From an uncultured Candidatus Saccharibacteria bacterium (GTDB lineage: Bacteria > Patescibacteriota > Saccharimonadia > Saccharimonadales > Saccharimonadaceae): DNA of 64,000 bases. The DNA lies in assembly GCA_948868795.1 (NCBI GenBank), contig CAQRDK010000002.1, positions 82,180-146,179 on the forward strand. Direction: 5' to 3'. Of this stretch, positions 1-8,266 are shown piece by piece (the first letter of the stretch is position 1; each line of letters starts with the position of its first letter). Under the pieces are notes generated by a model. It was not told the DNA's origin. It did no database searches and saw nothing but the letters and a program-made list of their open reading frames with translations. The translations under genes and the position numbers were made by a program.

Positions 1-40
1 GGCGGCTCGTACGACAGCGCCTATGCGGCCCCAGCTTGTG
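1..40 (+). repeat. DGR variable repeat (VR), 3' part
   Basis: Base i aligns with base i+652 of the template without gaps. Of 40 positions 31 are identical; the 9 differences (1, 2, 4, 5, 10, 13, 19, 20, 35) all fall on template adenines. None of the 26 non-adenine template positions differs. Homology stops after position 40. This A-to-N pattern is the hallmark of mutagenic retrohoming. The GC-rich end (bases 22-40) sits where the initiation-of-mutagenic-homing sequence should be. Confidence 0.9.
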
Positions 41-60
41 TAATCGTGGAATCTGACTAA
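1..60 (+). CDS. C-terminal end of DGR-diversified target protein (partial)
   Basis: The window opens inside this gene. The frame from base 1 reads GGSYDSAYAAPACVIVESD and ends at TAA 58-60. Bases 1-40 are the 3' end of a variable repeat matching the template at 653-692, so the last variable residues of the protein are visible (G, G, Y, D, A at positions where the template encodes Asn). DGR targets in phages are usually receptor-binding tail proteins with a C-type-lectin fold; that role is inferred, because the body of the gene is off the window. Confidence 0.85.
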   Translation, partial: GGSYDSAYAAPACVIVESD

Positions 61-62
61 TC

Positions 63-84
63 ACCGCCGCACACTTGCGGCGGT
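63..84 (+). other. 9-bp hairpin just downstream of the VR
   Basis: ACCGCCGCA (63-71) pairs perfectly with TGCGGCGGT (76-84) around the loop CACT. No T-run follows, so it is a poor terminator. In the Bordetella phage DGR a similar GC-rich hairpin with a 4-nt loop just after the VR stimulates retrohoming; the position here (22 bp after the last VR base) suggests the same cis role. Confidence 0.6.
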
Positions 85-95
85 AGGGGGAGAAG

Positions 96-104
96 TGATA
101 TAAT
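96..104 (+). promoter_or_regulatory. Extended -10 promoter for the DGR cassette
   Basis: TGATATAAT gives an extended -10 (TATAAT at 99-104). Transcription would start near 111 and could cover avd, TR and RT, the order needed to make the TR-containing RNA. Confidence 0.6.
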
Positions 105-128
105 AAACACAAGTAAAAAGGGTGAAAT

Positions 129-548
129 GTGAGCGTTCCAGAAGGGCAACGAAAAAGTGGCAAGCTAGAAGTTTTGGTTAAAGCTCTGGATGTTGCGAAC
201 CACACGAACAAGCTCCTATCAAACCAAAAGAAATTTGACCCCAAATTTGACTATGTTCTTGGGGATGATATAAAAAGGACAGCACGAGATATCTATCGTC
301 ACTGTTGGGGTGCTAACAACATTCGTGCAATAAATAAAGAAACCTGGCAAGCGAGAAAACGCCTTCAGCAACAAGCCTGCCTAGACTGCAACGAACTTCT
401 CATACTCATAGATATGGCCTATGGCACCTATCATCTGGCATCGTCTAAGGTGGAGTATTGGGGTCGCATCACGATTGAAGCAAGAGAAAAAATCAAAGCG
501 TGGAGGAACGCAGACAAAAAGAGATATAAGCACTACGAAGATCCGTAG
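129..548 (+). CDS. avd: Avd-like DGR accessory protein
   Basis: A 139-aa basic helical protein lying between VR and TR, the place of Avd in the Bordetella phage DGR. It begins with a LEVLVKALDVA helix typical of four-helix-bundle Avd/bAvd proteins, and helices rich in Arg/Lys follow. Avd forms a pentamer that binds the RT and the TR RNA and is needed for cDNA synthesis. Start is GTG 129 after an AAAAAGGG ribosome site; the ATG at 127 runs straight into TGA, and an in-frame stop lies at 123. Family assignment rests on position and general sequence character. Confidence 0.75.
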   Translation: MSVPEGQRKSGKLEVLVKALDVANHTNKLLSNQKKFDPKFDYVLGDDIKRTARDIYRHCWGANNIRAINKETWQARKRLQQQACLDCNELLILIDMAYGTYHLASSKVEYWGRITIEAREKIKAWRNADKKRYKHYEDP

Positions 549-565
549 TGTGGGTGGTAGGCTAA

Positions 566-692
566 TCTTTCAACAACGCTTGGTTGCGTTCCGCTAATTT
601 GACCAACACTAACAACGAGTGCATCATCAACTCGTCTGGTGCTCTCAACAATAACAACTCGAACAACAGCAACTATGCGGCCCCAGATTGTG
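566..692 (+). repeat. DGR template repeat (TR)
   Basis: Noncoding here, but in the VR frame it reads as a variable-protein C-terminus rich in AAC codons (AWLRSANL..., then NNNNSNNSNYAAPDC). AAC codons are the usual TR sites because A-mutagenesis there avoids stop codons. The 3' end (653-692) aligns to VR 1-40 with adenine-only differences. The 5' limit near 566 is inferred from where the frame opens, 18 bases after the avd stop. Confidence 0.88.
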
Positions 693-861
693 CCTTCCGG
701 AGCCAACCAGTAGCCAGTACATAGTATTGGAGGTTGGGCTATTGACACAAGACACAAGGAGCCGAATACCCCGGATACCGACACTGATGTCGGGAACCTA
801 AACAATTGCGTGGCGATGCGTTTGGTCTTCGGGCTAGCAACGCTATAAACGCCACGCCTCA
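693..861 (+). ncRNA. Structured spacer between TR and RT
   Basis: No convincing gene. Two hairpins are visible: CCGACA/TGTCGG with a CTGA loop (778-793), and a long one at 808-857 with an 8-bp outer stem GCGTGGCG/CGCCACGC and an inner GCGTT/AACGC. In the Bordetella DGR the RNA just 3' of TR binds RT-Avd and primes cDNA synthesis; this spacer probably plays that part. The large hairpin ends 4 bases before the RT start and could also limit RT translation. Confidence 0.55.
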
Positions 862-1887
862 ATGGCCATGGACGATATTATAAGCTTTGAAGCTCTCTAT
901 AAGAGCATGAAAAAATGCCAGTGTGGTGTTATGTGGAAGGACAGCACAATACATTTTGTGCATAATGCCATAGAGGAAGTAATCAAGCTGCACGATCAGC
1001 TTGAAGATGGAACTTACAAACCACGCTCGCTACACTCATTTTATGTGACTAGCCCAAAACGCCGAGAGGTTATGGGGGTTTCATTCCGGGATCGAGTGTT
1101 TCAGCGTAGCCTTAACGACAACGCCATTTACCCCAGCATAGCCAAGAGTCTCATATATGATAATTGTGCATGCCAAAAGAAGAAGGGCACCGATTTTGCC
1201 AGAGGACGACTCAAATGTTTCCTTCAGAAATTTTACAGGCGATACGGTACGGATGGTTATGTATTGCAATGCGACATCGCTGGCTATTATCCGAATATGC
1301 GGCACGATGTGGTGGAGAAGGTTTTTAGCAAACATTTATCCCCAGCAGTAGCTGAGATGGCAAAGAAAGTGCTTAATTGGCAATATACTGGCGAGGTTGG
1401 ATATTTGCCTGGCAGTCAAATGATTCAGATTGCTGGCATTGTAGTTCTAAATGAGATTGACCACTACATAAAGGAGCAGCTGCATATTAAATACTATATT
1501 CGCTATATGGACGATTTTATTTTGATACATCACGACAGAGACTATTTAACAGAATGTAAAATAAAAATTGGGCGAAAACTGCATGAACTGGGCTTTGAGT
1601 TTCATCCCAAAAAGACTAAGATTTATGGAATTACTGACGGCATTAAGTTTCTCGGTTTTACCCACAAGCTTACAAGCTCCGGCAAGGTAATTACCCTAAT
1701 CATTCCGAAGAATGTGAAAAATGAACGCAAAAAGCTCTATCGAATGGTCAAGAAGGCTAAGCGTGGTGAGCTATCTCGTGCAAAGGTGGATCAATGTTAC
1801 CAATGCTGGCGAAATCATGCGTCCAAAGGCAATACTCACAACCTGCTCAAGCGTATGGATGCGTATTACCGAGATTTATGGCTATAG
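862..1887 (+). CDS. DGR reverse transcriptase
   Basis: 341-aa RT that makes the adenine-mutagenized cDNA of TR. Seen: the first catalytic Asp in CDIAGYYPN (about residue 138), the YMDD box (215-218), and the region before NEID reading PGSQMIQ, where DGR RTs usually have IGxxxSQ (Gly and Gln kept, Ser replaced by Ile). No maturase or endonuclease domain follows, as expected for DGR rather than group II intron RTs. The start is ATG 862 or ATG 868; neither has a clear ribosome site, and a strong hairpin lies just upstream. It follows avd and TR in the same direction. Confidence 0.9.
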   Translation: MAMDDIISFEALYKSMKKCQCGVMWKDSTIHFVHNAIEEVIKLHDQLEDGTYKPRSLHSFYVTSPKRREVMGVSFRDRVFQRSLNDNAIYPSIAKSLIYDNCACQKKKGTDFARGRLKCFLQKFYRRYGTDGYVLQCDIAGYYPNMRHDVVEKVFSKHLSPAVAEMAKKVLNWQYTGEVGYLPGSQMIQIAGIVVLNEIDHYIKEQLHIKYYIRYMDDFILIHHDRDYLTECKIKIGRKLHELGFEFHPKKTKIYGITDGIKFLGFTHKLTSSGKVITLIIPKNVKNERKKLYRMVKKAKRGELSRAKVDQCYQCWRNHASKGNTHNLLKRMDAYYRDLWL

Positions 1888-1893
1888 GATATA

Positions 1894-1949
1894 TGGTATA
1901 ATAATCATAAGACCAGATACGACTATCAGTAATTGATGGCCGTTTTTTT
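1894..1949 (+). promoter_or_regulatory. Phage late promoter plus promoter-proximal hairpin, copy 1
   Basis: TGGTATAAT (-10 at 1897-1902), 6 bases, then AAGACCAGATACGAC at the expected RNA 5' end. A 10-bp hairpin (1919-1928/1934-1943, one mismatch and one G-T pair) runs into seven T's. Shares its plan with copies at 8139, 16209 and 20688. It precedes the terminase block. Confidence 0.75.
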
Positions 1950-1971
1950 GTTGTGGAATGAGAATGACATT

Positions 1972-2427
1972 GTGAATAAGATTAGTACTAAAAAGAAACA
2001 GGAAATAGCTCGGGCTGCAGAAGAAGTTGGCAACCCTGTTAATGTTGTAAAAAGCACAACGAAGAACAGAGGTCAAAAGAAACCGAAGTCAAAAGTGCCC
2101 ACCAATAAAAACCAATACACTCCATCCAACAAATGGTATGGCAGCTCATACGAAGATACTAAGACTAAACTGAAGATTTATTACGAGCATCACCCTGAAT
2201 CACACGCTAAGTTTATCCAAGATTTGGCAGAAAATGCTGGCACGAGCCCGAAATGGGCTGCACTCGTAGTGGCGATGACCGGCGGTACTGATCCAACTGA
2301 AACTAAGATTACTGGAGAAGTAACTCAGGTGGCAGAAAGTCCGCTGAATAGCCTGACGATTGAGGAGCTCAAAAGCCTAAAAGCACTCAAAATGAGCCAA
2401 AATGAGGCAAAAAAGGAGGGTAAATGA
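1972..2427 (+). CDS. Probable small terminase subunit
   Basis: About 151 aa with a basic N-terminal half (many Lys/Arg/Asn) and a helical C-terminal half ending in a PLNSLTIEELKSLKAL helix. It lies directly before the large terminase in the usual TerS position. The frame is open from 1933, but bases up to 1949 form the promoter-proximal hairpin and T-run, so GTG 1972 (or TTG 1951) is a more likely start. No helix-turn-helix is obvious. Function is inferred from position. Confidence 0.5.
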   Translation: MNKISTKKKQEIARAAEEVGNPVNVVKSTTKNRGQKKPKSKVPTNKNQYTPSNKWYGSSYEDTKTKLKIYYEHHPESHAKFIQDLAENAGTSPKWAALVVAMTGGTDPTETKITGEVTQVAESPLNSLTIEELKSLKALKMSQNEAKKEGK

Positions 2428-2594
2428 ACCAAAAGGTAGCCAAAACGAGGCAAAAACGAACCCTCAAGCCCCAGACCTTGATGGATACAGCACGCTGGCG
2501 TATTTCTCCTGAGGCTAAAAGCAAGATGAACAACTATGCTAAGTGGCTGGAGCAGAAGAAACGAGGGCTAGAAAAGAGGAAGAATGATAAGTAG
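2424..2594 (+). CDS. Small basic phage protein
   Basis: 56 aa, very Lys/Arg rich, starting at an ATG that overlaps the previous stop (ATGA) with an AGGAGGG ribosome site and ending 11 bases inside the large terminase gene. Tight coupling on both sides suggests a packaging-related DNA-binding role. No family recognised. Confidence 0.6.
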   Translation: MNQKVAKTRQKRTLKPQTLMDTARWRISPEAKSKMNNYAKWLEQKKRGLEKRKNDK

Positions 2595-4032
2595 CCACGA
2601 CAAGGCCATTCTCGACAAGATTAGCGAACGAGATATTGATATTGCAATGGCCCACAATAACTTGTGGCACTTCTGCAATACGCTCTATCCGGCATTCTAC
2701 ACCACGGAGCGTGATTATCTTGTGGATTTATGTGACCGTATTGAGAAGTTTGTCGAGGAATCGCCCAAACACTTTCTCATTATTAACGCACCACCTCGCC
2801 ACGGTAAATCACTTACGGCTCAGTGTCTGACTTCGTGGCTATTTGGCAGAGATCCCAAAAATAGGGTTATGACAGCATCCTATAACGAAGAAGTTGCAAG
2901 CGTATTCTCTCGGAGTGTGCGAGATATGATTTCTACCGAGCCTATGGGCGATCGCATTGTTTATAACCATATTTTCCCCAAGACTAAGATAAAATACGGC
3001 GATGCCGCTGCAAAACGCTGGAAACTAGAAAAACAGACACAATACGCATATCTTGCCACCTCTCCAAACGGTACGGCAACAGGCTTTGGTTGCGACTTCC
3101 TGATTTGTGACGACCTTATTAAGAACGCCGAAGAAGCTTACAACGAAATGGCCCTAGATGCCACTTGGAGCTGGTTTACTAACACAATGCTCTCTCGCTT
3201 GGAAGGCAAACGCAAGACCATTATCATAATGACTCGTTGGGCGGACGGAGACTTGGCTGGACGAGTGATCAATGGTTTTGGTGATGAGGTGGAGGTGATT
3301 ACCTACAAGGCCCAAGACGAGGACGGCAAAATGCTTTGTGAGGACATTTTGGATGCTGACTCCTATGCGATCATCAAGCAAGAAATGAACCCTGATATTG
3401 TGGAGGCTAACTATAATCAAACGCCAATCGACATCAAGGGGCGACTGTATAGCGAATTCAAGATCTGGGAAGAAAAGCCTAAAATGCCAGTTATTTATGA
3501 CTACACGGATACGGCTGATACTGGCACGGACTACCTTGTTTCAGTCGTATATGGCGTGTATGAGCATGAGGTCTATATTCTCGATCTCATCTGCACGGAT
3601 GCACCAATGGAAGTAACTGAGCCAGCGACTGCTAAGCTGCTCACTGAAAATGAGGTCAATAAAGCAGTCATCGAATCTAATAACGGCGGACGAGGTTTTG
3701 CGAGGAACTTGAGCCGACAACTGACTGATTTGGGTAATTTCAAAACGCAGGTCAAGGATCAACCTCAAACCCACAACAAGGAGAGTCGTATCTTGGCAAG
3801 CTCAGCGTGGGTGCAAAACCATGTTTATATGCCGTTTAACTGGAAGAACAAGTATCCCGAATTTTACAGACAGGTAATGAACTACCAACGGAAGGGCAAG
3901 AACGCTCACGATGACGCAGTGGATGTTCTTGCGGCAATTTATGAAAGCGTCGCCAACACGCCTAAGGCGAGAATCTATACCGAGGACGAGCTTACTCACC
4001 ACGCTCGGAGACGGCAGCCATTTACGAGATAA
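2584..4032 (+). CDS. Phage terminase large subunit
   Basis: 482 aa. The N-terminal ATPase that drives DNA into the capsid shows Walker A APPRHGKS (residues 69-76) and Walker B LICDD (173-177). The C-terminal RNase H-like nuclease that cuts concatemers begins near YTDTADTGTDYLV, with a later acidic ESNNGG stretch and HDDAVDVLA near the end. Length and motif order fit Terminase_6-type TerL proteins. Start ATG 2584 follows AGAGGAAGA and overlaps the upstream small gene. Confidence 0.93.
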   Translation: MISSHDKAILDKISERDIDIAMAHNNLWHFCNTLYPAFYTTERDYLVDLCDRIEKFVEESPKHFLIINAPPRHGKSLTAQCLTSWLFGRDPKNRVMTASYNEEVASVFSRSVRDMISTEPMGDRIVYNHIFPKTKIKYGDAAAKRWKLEKQTQYAYLATSPNGTATGFGCDFLICDDLIKNAEEAYNEMALDATWSWFTNTMLSRLEGKRKTIIIMTRWADGDLAGRVINGFGDEVEVITYKAQDEDGKMLCEDILDADSYAIIKQEMNPDIVEANYNQTPIDIKGRLYSEFKIWEEKPKMPVIYDYTDTADTGTDYLVSVVYGVYEHEVYILDLICTDAPMEVTEPATAKLLTENEVNKAVIESNNGGRGFARNLSRQLTDLGNFKTQVKDQPQTHNKESRILASSAWVQNHVYMPFNWKNKYPEFYRQVMNYQRKGKNAHDDAVDVLAAIYESVANTPKARIYTEDELTHHARRRQPFTR

Positions 4033-4041
4033 GGAGGAATT

Positions 4042-5424
4042 ATGGCAATCAATAAACGAACTTACATCCTACCCAAAGGAACTGAACCGACTGCACAAGT
4101 TATTGCTGACTTGCTCGGTAGTACAAAGCGTGCTCAGGAAGTTAGGAAATATGATGTGCTTGAGCGATACTATAATGCAGAGACCATCGCACAGGATCCT
4201 GAATATGAGACAAAGCTGGTTTCGGTGACAGCGTATGCTCGATATATTGTAGGCCTGAATTGTGGCTATTTGTTAGGAAATCCGGTCGCATATAGCGTAA
4301 GTGAAGGAATTGATATCGCAAAGCTCCAAGAGGCATACGATAACCAAAAAATCCAGAACATCGACATTAAACTGGAAAATGACGCTAGTAAATTCGGACA
4401 CGGATTTGAGCGAATTTATGTCAATGAGGATGGTGAATGCCGGAGTGCGGCTATTGACCCACGCAGCATAATTCTCGTCCGGGATAACACTGTGGAACAC
4501 CGAAAGATGTTCGCCCTCATCTATGTCGAATGCGTAAATGAAAAGGGCGAAGTAATCGAGGGTGAATACGACCTGACCATTATCACTCGTGATAAGGTAA
4601 TGGAACGCAGGCTCAAGGGCGGAGTGCTCGTTGGGGATGAAAGTGGCGACCTTGATCATGTCTTTGGCGATGTGCCAGTCGTAGAATATACCAATGATGA
4701 TGATTTAATTGGCGATTTCGAGGCCGTCATTCCGTTAATTGACTCGTATAACATTCTGCAAACGGCTCGCATCAAAGATCGTCTCAAAACAGCAAACGCT
4801 CTATTGCTTGTAAGTGGTGGTAACCTTGACGAGAAACAAATTGACGCCATTATGGAGGGTCGTATCGCTGACCTGCCTGAAGGGGCAAAAGCTGAATATA
4901 TCACCAAGAGCACCAACGAGCAAGAATCTGAAACCCTGCGTATCTCTATCGCTGACGATATTCACAAAATCTCTATGACTCCTGATGTGAGCGATAAGAA
5001 CTTTGCTGGTAGTGCATCAGGCGTTTCACTGCAATATAAACTCTTTACCTTTGAGAAACACGCCAAAGATAAAGAACGCTGTTTTGAGGCTGCTCTCATG
5101 GAACGCTTTGCCCTATATAATGCTTACTTGAACCGTACCGCTAACATGGAGATTATTCCAACTGCCAAAGTAGATGCCGTGTTCCAGCGTGCCTTGCCGC
5201 AGAATGATGTCGAAATGGCAAATATGATTAACTCATTGGCTGGTATTGTAGATAAGAAAACTCTTATTTCCCAATTGTCGTTCGTTAATGATGCTGAGGA
5301 AGTTGTGGCTGCGGCAGCTCGTGAAGAGGAAGAATCGCTAAAATTGGGAAATTATGGCACTTTTAACCCTGATATGGCTAAAGACACAGAAGATGACAAA
5401 GAAGCCTCTGAAACTGACGAATAG
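4042..5424 (+). CDS. Phage portal protein (SPP1 gp6-like)
   Basis: 460 aa. Forms the dodecameric portal ring at one capsid vertex through which DNA enters and leaves. The N-terminus (YYNAE..., then NLNCGYLLGNPV-type residues) and the acidic C-terminal tail are typical of SPP1 Gp6-like portals. It lies between the large terminase and the minor head protein and starts after a strong AAGGAGGAATT ribosome site. Confidence 0.9.
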   Translation: MAINKRTYILPKGTEPTAQVIADLLGSTKRAQEVRKYDVLERYYNAETIAQDPEYETKLVSVTAYARYIVGLNCGYLLGNPVAYSVSEGIDIAKLQEAYDNQKIQNIDIKLENDASKFGHGFERIYVNEDGECRSAAIDPRSIILVRDNTVEHRKMFALIYVECVNEKGEVIEGEYDLTIITRDKVMERRLKGGVLVGDESGDLDHVFGDVPVVEYTNDDDLIGDFEAVIPLIDSYNILQTARIKDRLKTANALLLVSGGNLDEKQIDAIMEGRIADLPEGAKAEYITKSTNEQESETLRISIADDIHKISMTPDVSDKNFAGSASGVSLQYKLFTFEKHAKDKERCFEAALMERFALYNAYLNRTANMEIIPTAKVDAVFQRALPQNDVEMANMINSLAGIVDKKTLISQLSFVNDAEEVVAAAAREEEESLKLGNYGTFNPDMAKDTEDDKEASETDE

Positions 5425-5432
5425 GAGGCCAG

Positions 5433-7832
5433 ATGGCACTAAAAAATGGCGAATATTGGGCTAAAAGATCAACTGAACGCACAACAGAGGCCGAGAGAAG
5501 ATCTGTTGAGTATCTGAAACAGGTTAAACGGACATACAGAGAGACGGCAAAATCCCTAGTCGAGGAGTTGAGAGCTATGTATGCGACCTACTATCGAAAG
5601 GATAAGACTTTTGATATGGCGGCATTGCATATGATCCCAACAGATGGTAGCTTGAAAAAATTCAGAGATGCCATGAAGGCTGCTGGACTCACTACGCAGC
5701 TCCCTGCAAATTATCAAGGCAGAATTAACCGTTTAGAGCTATTGAATGCTCAGGCGTGGCTTGAAGTGAAAAAAGCCGGAGCTAGAGAGCGTATGCTGAA
5801 TACTCAGTTATACAGCAAGACTATTCAAGAGTCGTATCGCAAGACTCTTTATGATACGCTAAAAGCTACTCGCAAGAGCTCCACTTTTGCCGATATTGAT
5901 ACGAGAGCTGTTGGAGATATTCTCAATACGAAGTTCTATGGCAAGAATTACTCAGAACGCATTTGGGCGAATACTGACAATTTGGCGGAAAATCTTGGTG
6001 ATATTATTTCACGAGCCGTGGCCTCAGGGCAGACGCAAGAGAAAACTATTCGTGAAGTGCAAATGATGTTTGCCGTAAATCAGTATAGTGCCTCAAGATT
6101 AGTTCGTACTGAGACTAACTATTTTCAGAATAGAGGTGAAATCGAAGCATATAAAGAAATGGGCATAGAGTCGTATGTTATTGTTGCGACCCTCGATTCC
6201 AGAACTTCCGAAATTTGCCAGTCAATGGATGGTAAGAAGTTTGCCGTCAAAGATATGAAGCCCGGTGTAAATACACCACCATTCCACCCAAATTGTCGTA
6301 CTACCATTGCTCCATATGTTGGCGAGGAGTGGGAACCAAAAGAGCGTATTATGCGTGATCCTGAGACTGGTAGAAACCAAGTTATTGACAAGATCAATTA
6401 TGAGGAGTGGAAACAAAAATACCTGATACCGGCACAAGAAAAAGGTGAAAACGAGGGTATGGTGAGGGTAATTGTAGGCAAAGCGAGCCAAAATCTAGCA
6501 AAATTGAACCTTTCGGCAACCCAAAAGCAGGCTATTGAGAACTATGTTAGTGGCGAAACTATGTATATCAATCAAGAATTACGCCGTGGTGGCGTTGAAT
6601 CGCTATCGGATGATGATTTTGCTCAATATACACAACTAAGGCAGGCAACTAGACATGAGCTCGGCTCCGAGGCTACACTATATCGTTCCGTTGATGCTAG
6701 TGCAATTTTTGGGGAAATGAACGCCTTGCAATATGACAATCTCGTAAGCTATGTAGTCTATGGGGATAAACAAAAATTGATAGCAGACGATGCAGAGCGT
6801 CTTATCCAGTACGCTAAGAATCGAGGCAAGATTGTCGAAAAAGGTTTTATGAGTACAACCAAGAGCCAAAAACTTGCACTGGGATTCAAAGATTTCACTG
6901 GCTCAGATAAGCCGGTTGTATTGGAGTTAAAGGTTCCGTCCAACGCACAGGGGTTAGATATTGGGAGGCATATGCCAGCGTTGGAGAAACGCATGCGGCA
7001 GCAGGAAGTATTACTCACTGCCAATACTGAGTATAAGATTATTGATATTTCCGCTAAAGACGGCCAGGTTTATATCAAGGCAAATGTTGTTGTGCCTCAG
7101 CTGGTGACGGAAGTTAAACCTAACGGCATCAAAGATACACTTAGCCAAGCCCAATATGCTGAGTACAGTAAGAAATTGTCAGCCCATAAGCCAGAACAGA
7201 CGCTATACGACACCTATGCCAGTAAAATCCATATTGCCGATACTAAATATAAGAAAACTGCACACTATGAGCCAATAGGTAATGTGATTAGGTTTAATCT
7301 GGAGGTGGATGCAAAAGAAAAAATTGGCGATGATGCCTATCGTGTGCTTTTCCACGAATCTGGGCATAGCATTGACGCTATGAGTAACGGATCGTTTAGA
7401 ACTGAGCCGTTTTCTGCTGTTTATCGAGATGGTTTATTCCCCAAAACCATCAAGGAAGAGGCACGAAATTATGCCATAAAGCTCCAGAACGAGGCGAAGA
7501 AGATTAACCCAAATGCTCGCATCGATAGTGGTTATATGGCTATTACTCAAGAAGTGCGAAAATATAGCCCGAAGGATACGACCTATGTGTCAGATATCTT
7601 TAGTGGAGCAACTCGAAATAGAGTGCGTATTGGTGCTTGTCATTCAACGACCTATTGGGATAGGGGTGGTGACAGCAGGCTAGCGACAGAAGCTTTCGCT
7701 GAAATGTATAGTGCCTCCATCCTCAATGAAAATGCCACGAAGTTGATTAAGAAATACTTCCCGAAGTCCTATAAGATTTATCGTGATATGATAGAAGAAA
7801 TGATAAAGCGAGGTACAAGTGGCAATATCTGA
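5433..7832 (+). CDS. Minor head protein with ADP-ribosyltransferase and metallopeptidase domains
   Basis: 799 aa; about twice the size of a plain SPP1 gp7/Mu gpF head protein. Residues about 1-300 are the head morphogenesis part, ending in LDSRTSEICQSMDGKKF and HPNCRTTIAP. Residues about 350-550 look like an ADP-ribosyltransferase: LYR (R418), STT (474-476) and QQE (523-525, a QxE catalytic site). Residues about 600-799 carry a zincin motif HESGH (641-645) with candidate third ligand E753 or E757. Such proteins can be packaged and injected; transfer of the enzyme domains into the host is inference. Starts 8 bases after the portal. Confidence 0.85.
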   Translation: MALKNGEYWAKRSTERTTEAERRSVEYLKQVKRTYRETAKSLVEELRAMYATYYRKDKTFDMAALHMIPTDGSLKKFRDAMKAAGLTTQLPANYQGRINRLELLNAQAWLEVKKAGARERMLNTQLYSKTIQESYRKTLYDTLKATRKSSTFADIDTRAVGDILNTKFYGKNYSERIWANTDNLAENLGDIISRAVASGQTQEKTIREVQMMFAVNQYSASRLVRTETNYFQNRGEIEAYKEMGIESYVIVATLDSRTSEICQSMDGKKFAVKDMKPGVNTPPFHPNCRTTIAPYVGEEWEPKERIMRDPETGRNQVIDKINYEEWKQKYLIPAQEKGENEGMVRVIVGKASQNLAKLNLSATQKQAIENYVSGETMYINQELRRGGVESLSDDDFAQYTQLRQATRHELGSEATLYRSVDASAIFGEMNALQYDNLVSYVVYGDKQKLIADDAERLIQYAKNRGKIVEKGFMSTTKSQKLALGFKDFTGSDKPVVLELKVPSNAQGLDIGRHMPALEKRMRQQEVLLTANTEYKIIDISAKDGQVYIKANVVVPQLVTEVKPNGIKDTLSQAQYAEYSKKLSAHKPEQTLYDTYASKIHIADTKYKKTAHYEPIGNVIRFNLEVDAKEKIGDDAYRVLFHESGHSIDAMSNGSFRTEPFSAVYRDGLFPKTIKEEARNYAIKLQNEAKKINPNARIDSGYMAITQEVRKYSPKDTTYVSDIFSGATRNRVRIGACHSTTYWDRGGDSRLATEAFAEMYSASILNENATKLIKKYFPKSYKIYRDMIEEMIKRGTSGNI

Positions 7833-8091
7833 TGAGAAACGCATAGAGCACGCTATTCGCAAATATACAGAGCATTTTGACATGGGGCTACCGATAGGGT
7901 TCGCCCAAACTGAATTAAAAGATGCGAATGACGCAGATGAGTGGGAACAGACACTTAATGAGGCTATTAAATATGATGAACCATTCAACTATTGCTGTGA
8001 AGGAGTGTTTTCTGATGACGAAATTATAGAGCAAGAAAGACTCAGGGCATCACGCAAAGCCAGGATTAAAACCAAAAAAGGCGAGGAATAG
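7819..8091 (+). CDS. Small acidic protein overlapping the minor head gene
   Basis: 90 aa, GTG start within the last codons of the 799-aa gene after a GAGG site. It is acidic, with two adjacent Cys and a basic tail. No family recognised. Its overlap with a gene carrying two toxin-like domains raises the possibility of an inhibitor or immunity partner; this is inference from position only. Confidence 0.6.
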   Translation: MAISDEKRIEHAIRKYTEHFDMGLPIGFAQTELKDANDADEWEQTLNEAIKYDEPFNYCCEGVFSDDEIIEQERLRASRKARIKTKKGEE

Positions 8092-8138
8092 CAAAGATAA
8101 ACGCTTGAAATGTGAGATTTCCAGTTTTTTGATGCGTA

Positions 8139-8195
8139 TGTTATAATACAGATAAGACCAAATACGACTTAGGATTACACTAGTCGTCTTTTTTT
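8139..8195 (+). promoter_or_regulatory. Phage late promoter plus promoter-proximal hairpin, copy 2
   Basis: TGTTATAAT (-10 at 8142-8147), 6 bases, then AAGACCAAATACGACT. Hairpin ACGACT (8164-8169)/AGTCGT (8182-8187) followed by a run of seven T's (8189-8195). Precedes scaffold and capsid genes. Confidence 0.78.
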
Positions 8196-8224
8196 CGGCT
8201 TAGGTAGAACCTGAGCCGTTTTTT
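8196..8224 (+). terminator. Second intrinsic terminator after late promoter copy 2
   Basis: CGGCTTAGGT (8196-8205) pairs with ACCTGAGCCG (8209-8218), one T-G pair, loop AGA, then six T's. It lies directly behind the first hairpin, so transcripts from the 8142 promoter meet two terminators in tandem before the scaffold gene. Confidence 0.75.
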
Positions 8225-8266
8225 GGAGGTAAAAATTCGAGGCGACTCGTTAAACTCGGAGGAATT

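Noticed and set aside
533..862. 109-codon minus-strand frame across TR and spacer
   Set aside because: Covers the noncoding TR region; protein-like only by chance, and all DGR parts read the other way.
862..1887. RT as part of a retron or group II intron
   Set aside because: No msr/msd-type RNA, maturase or intron domains; an adenine-specific VR/TR pair and Avd-like gene are present.
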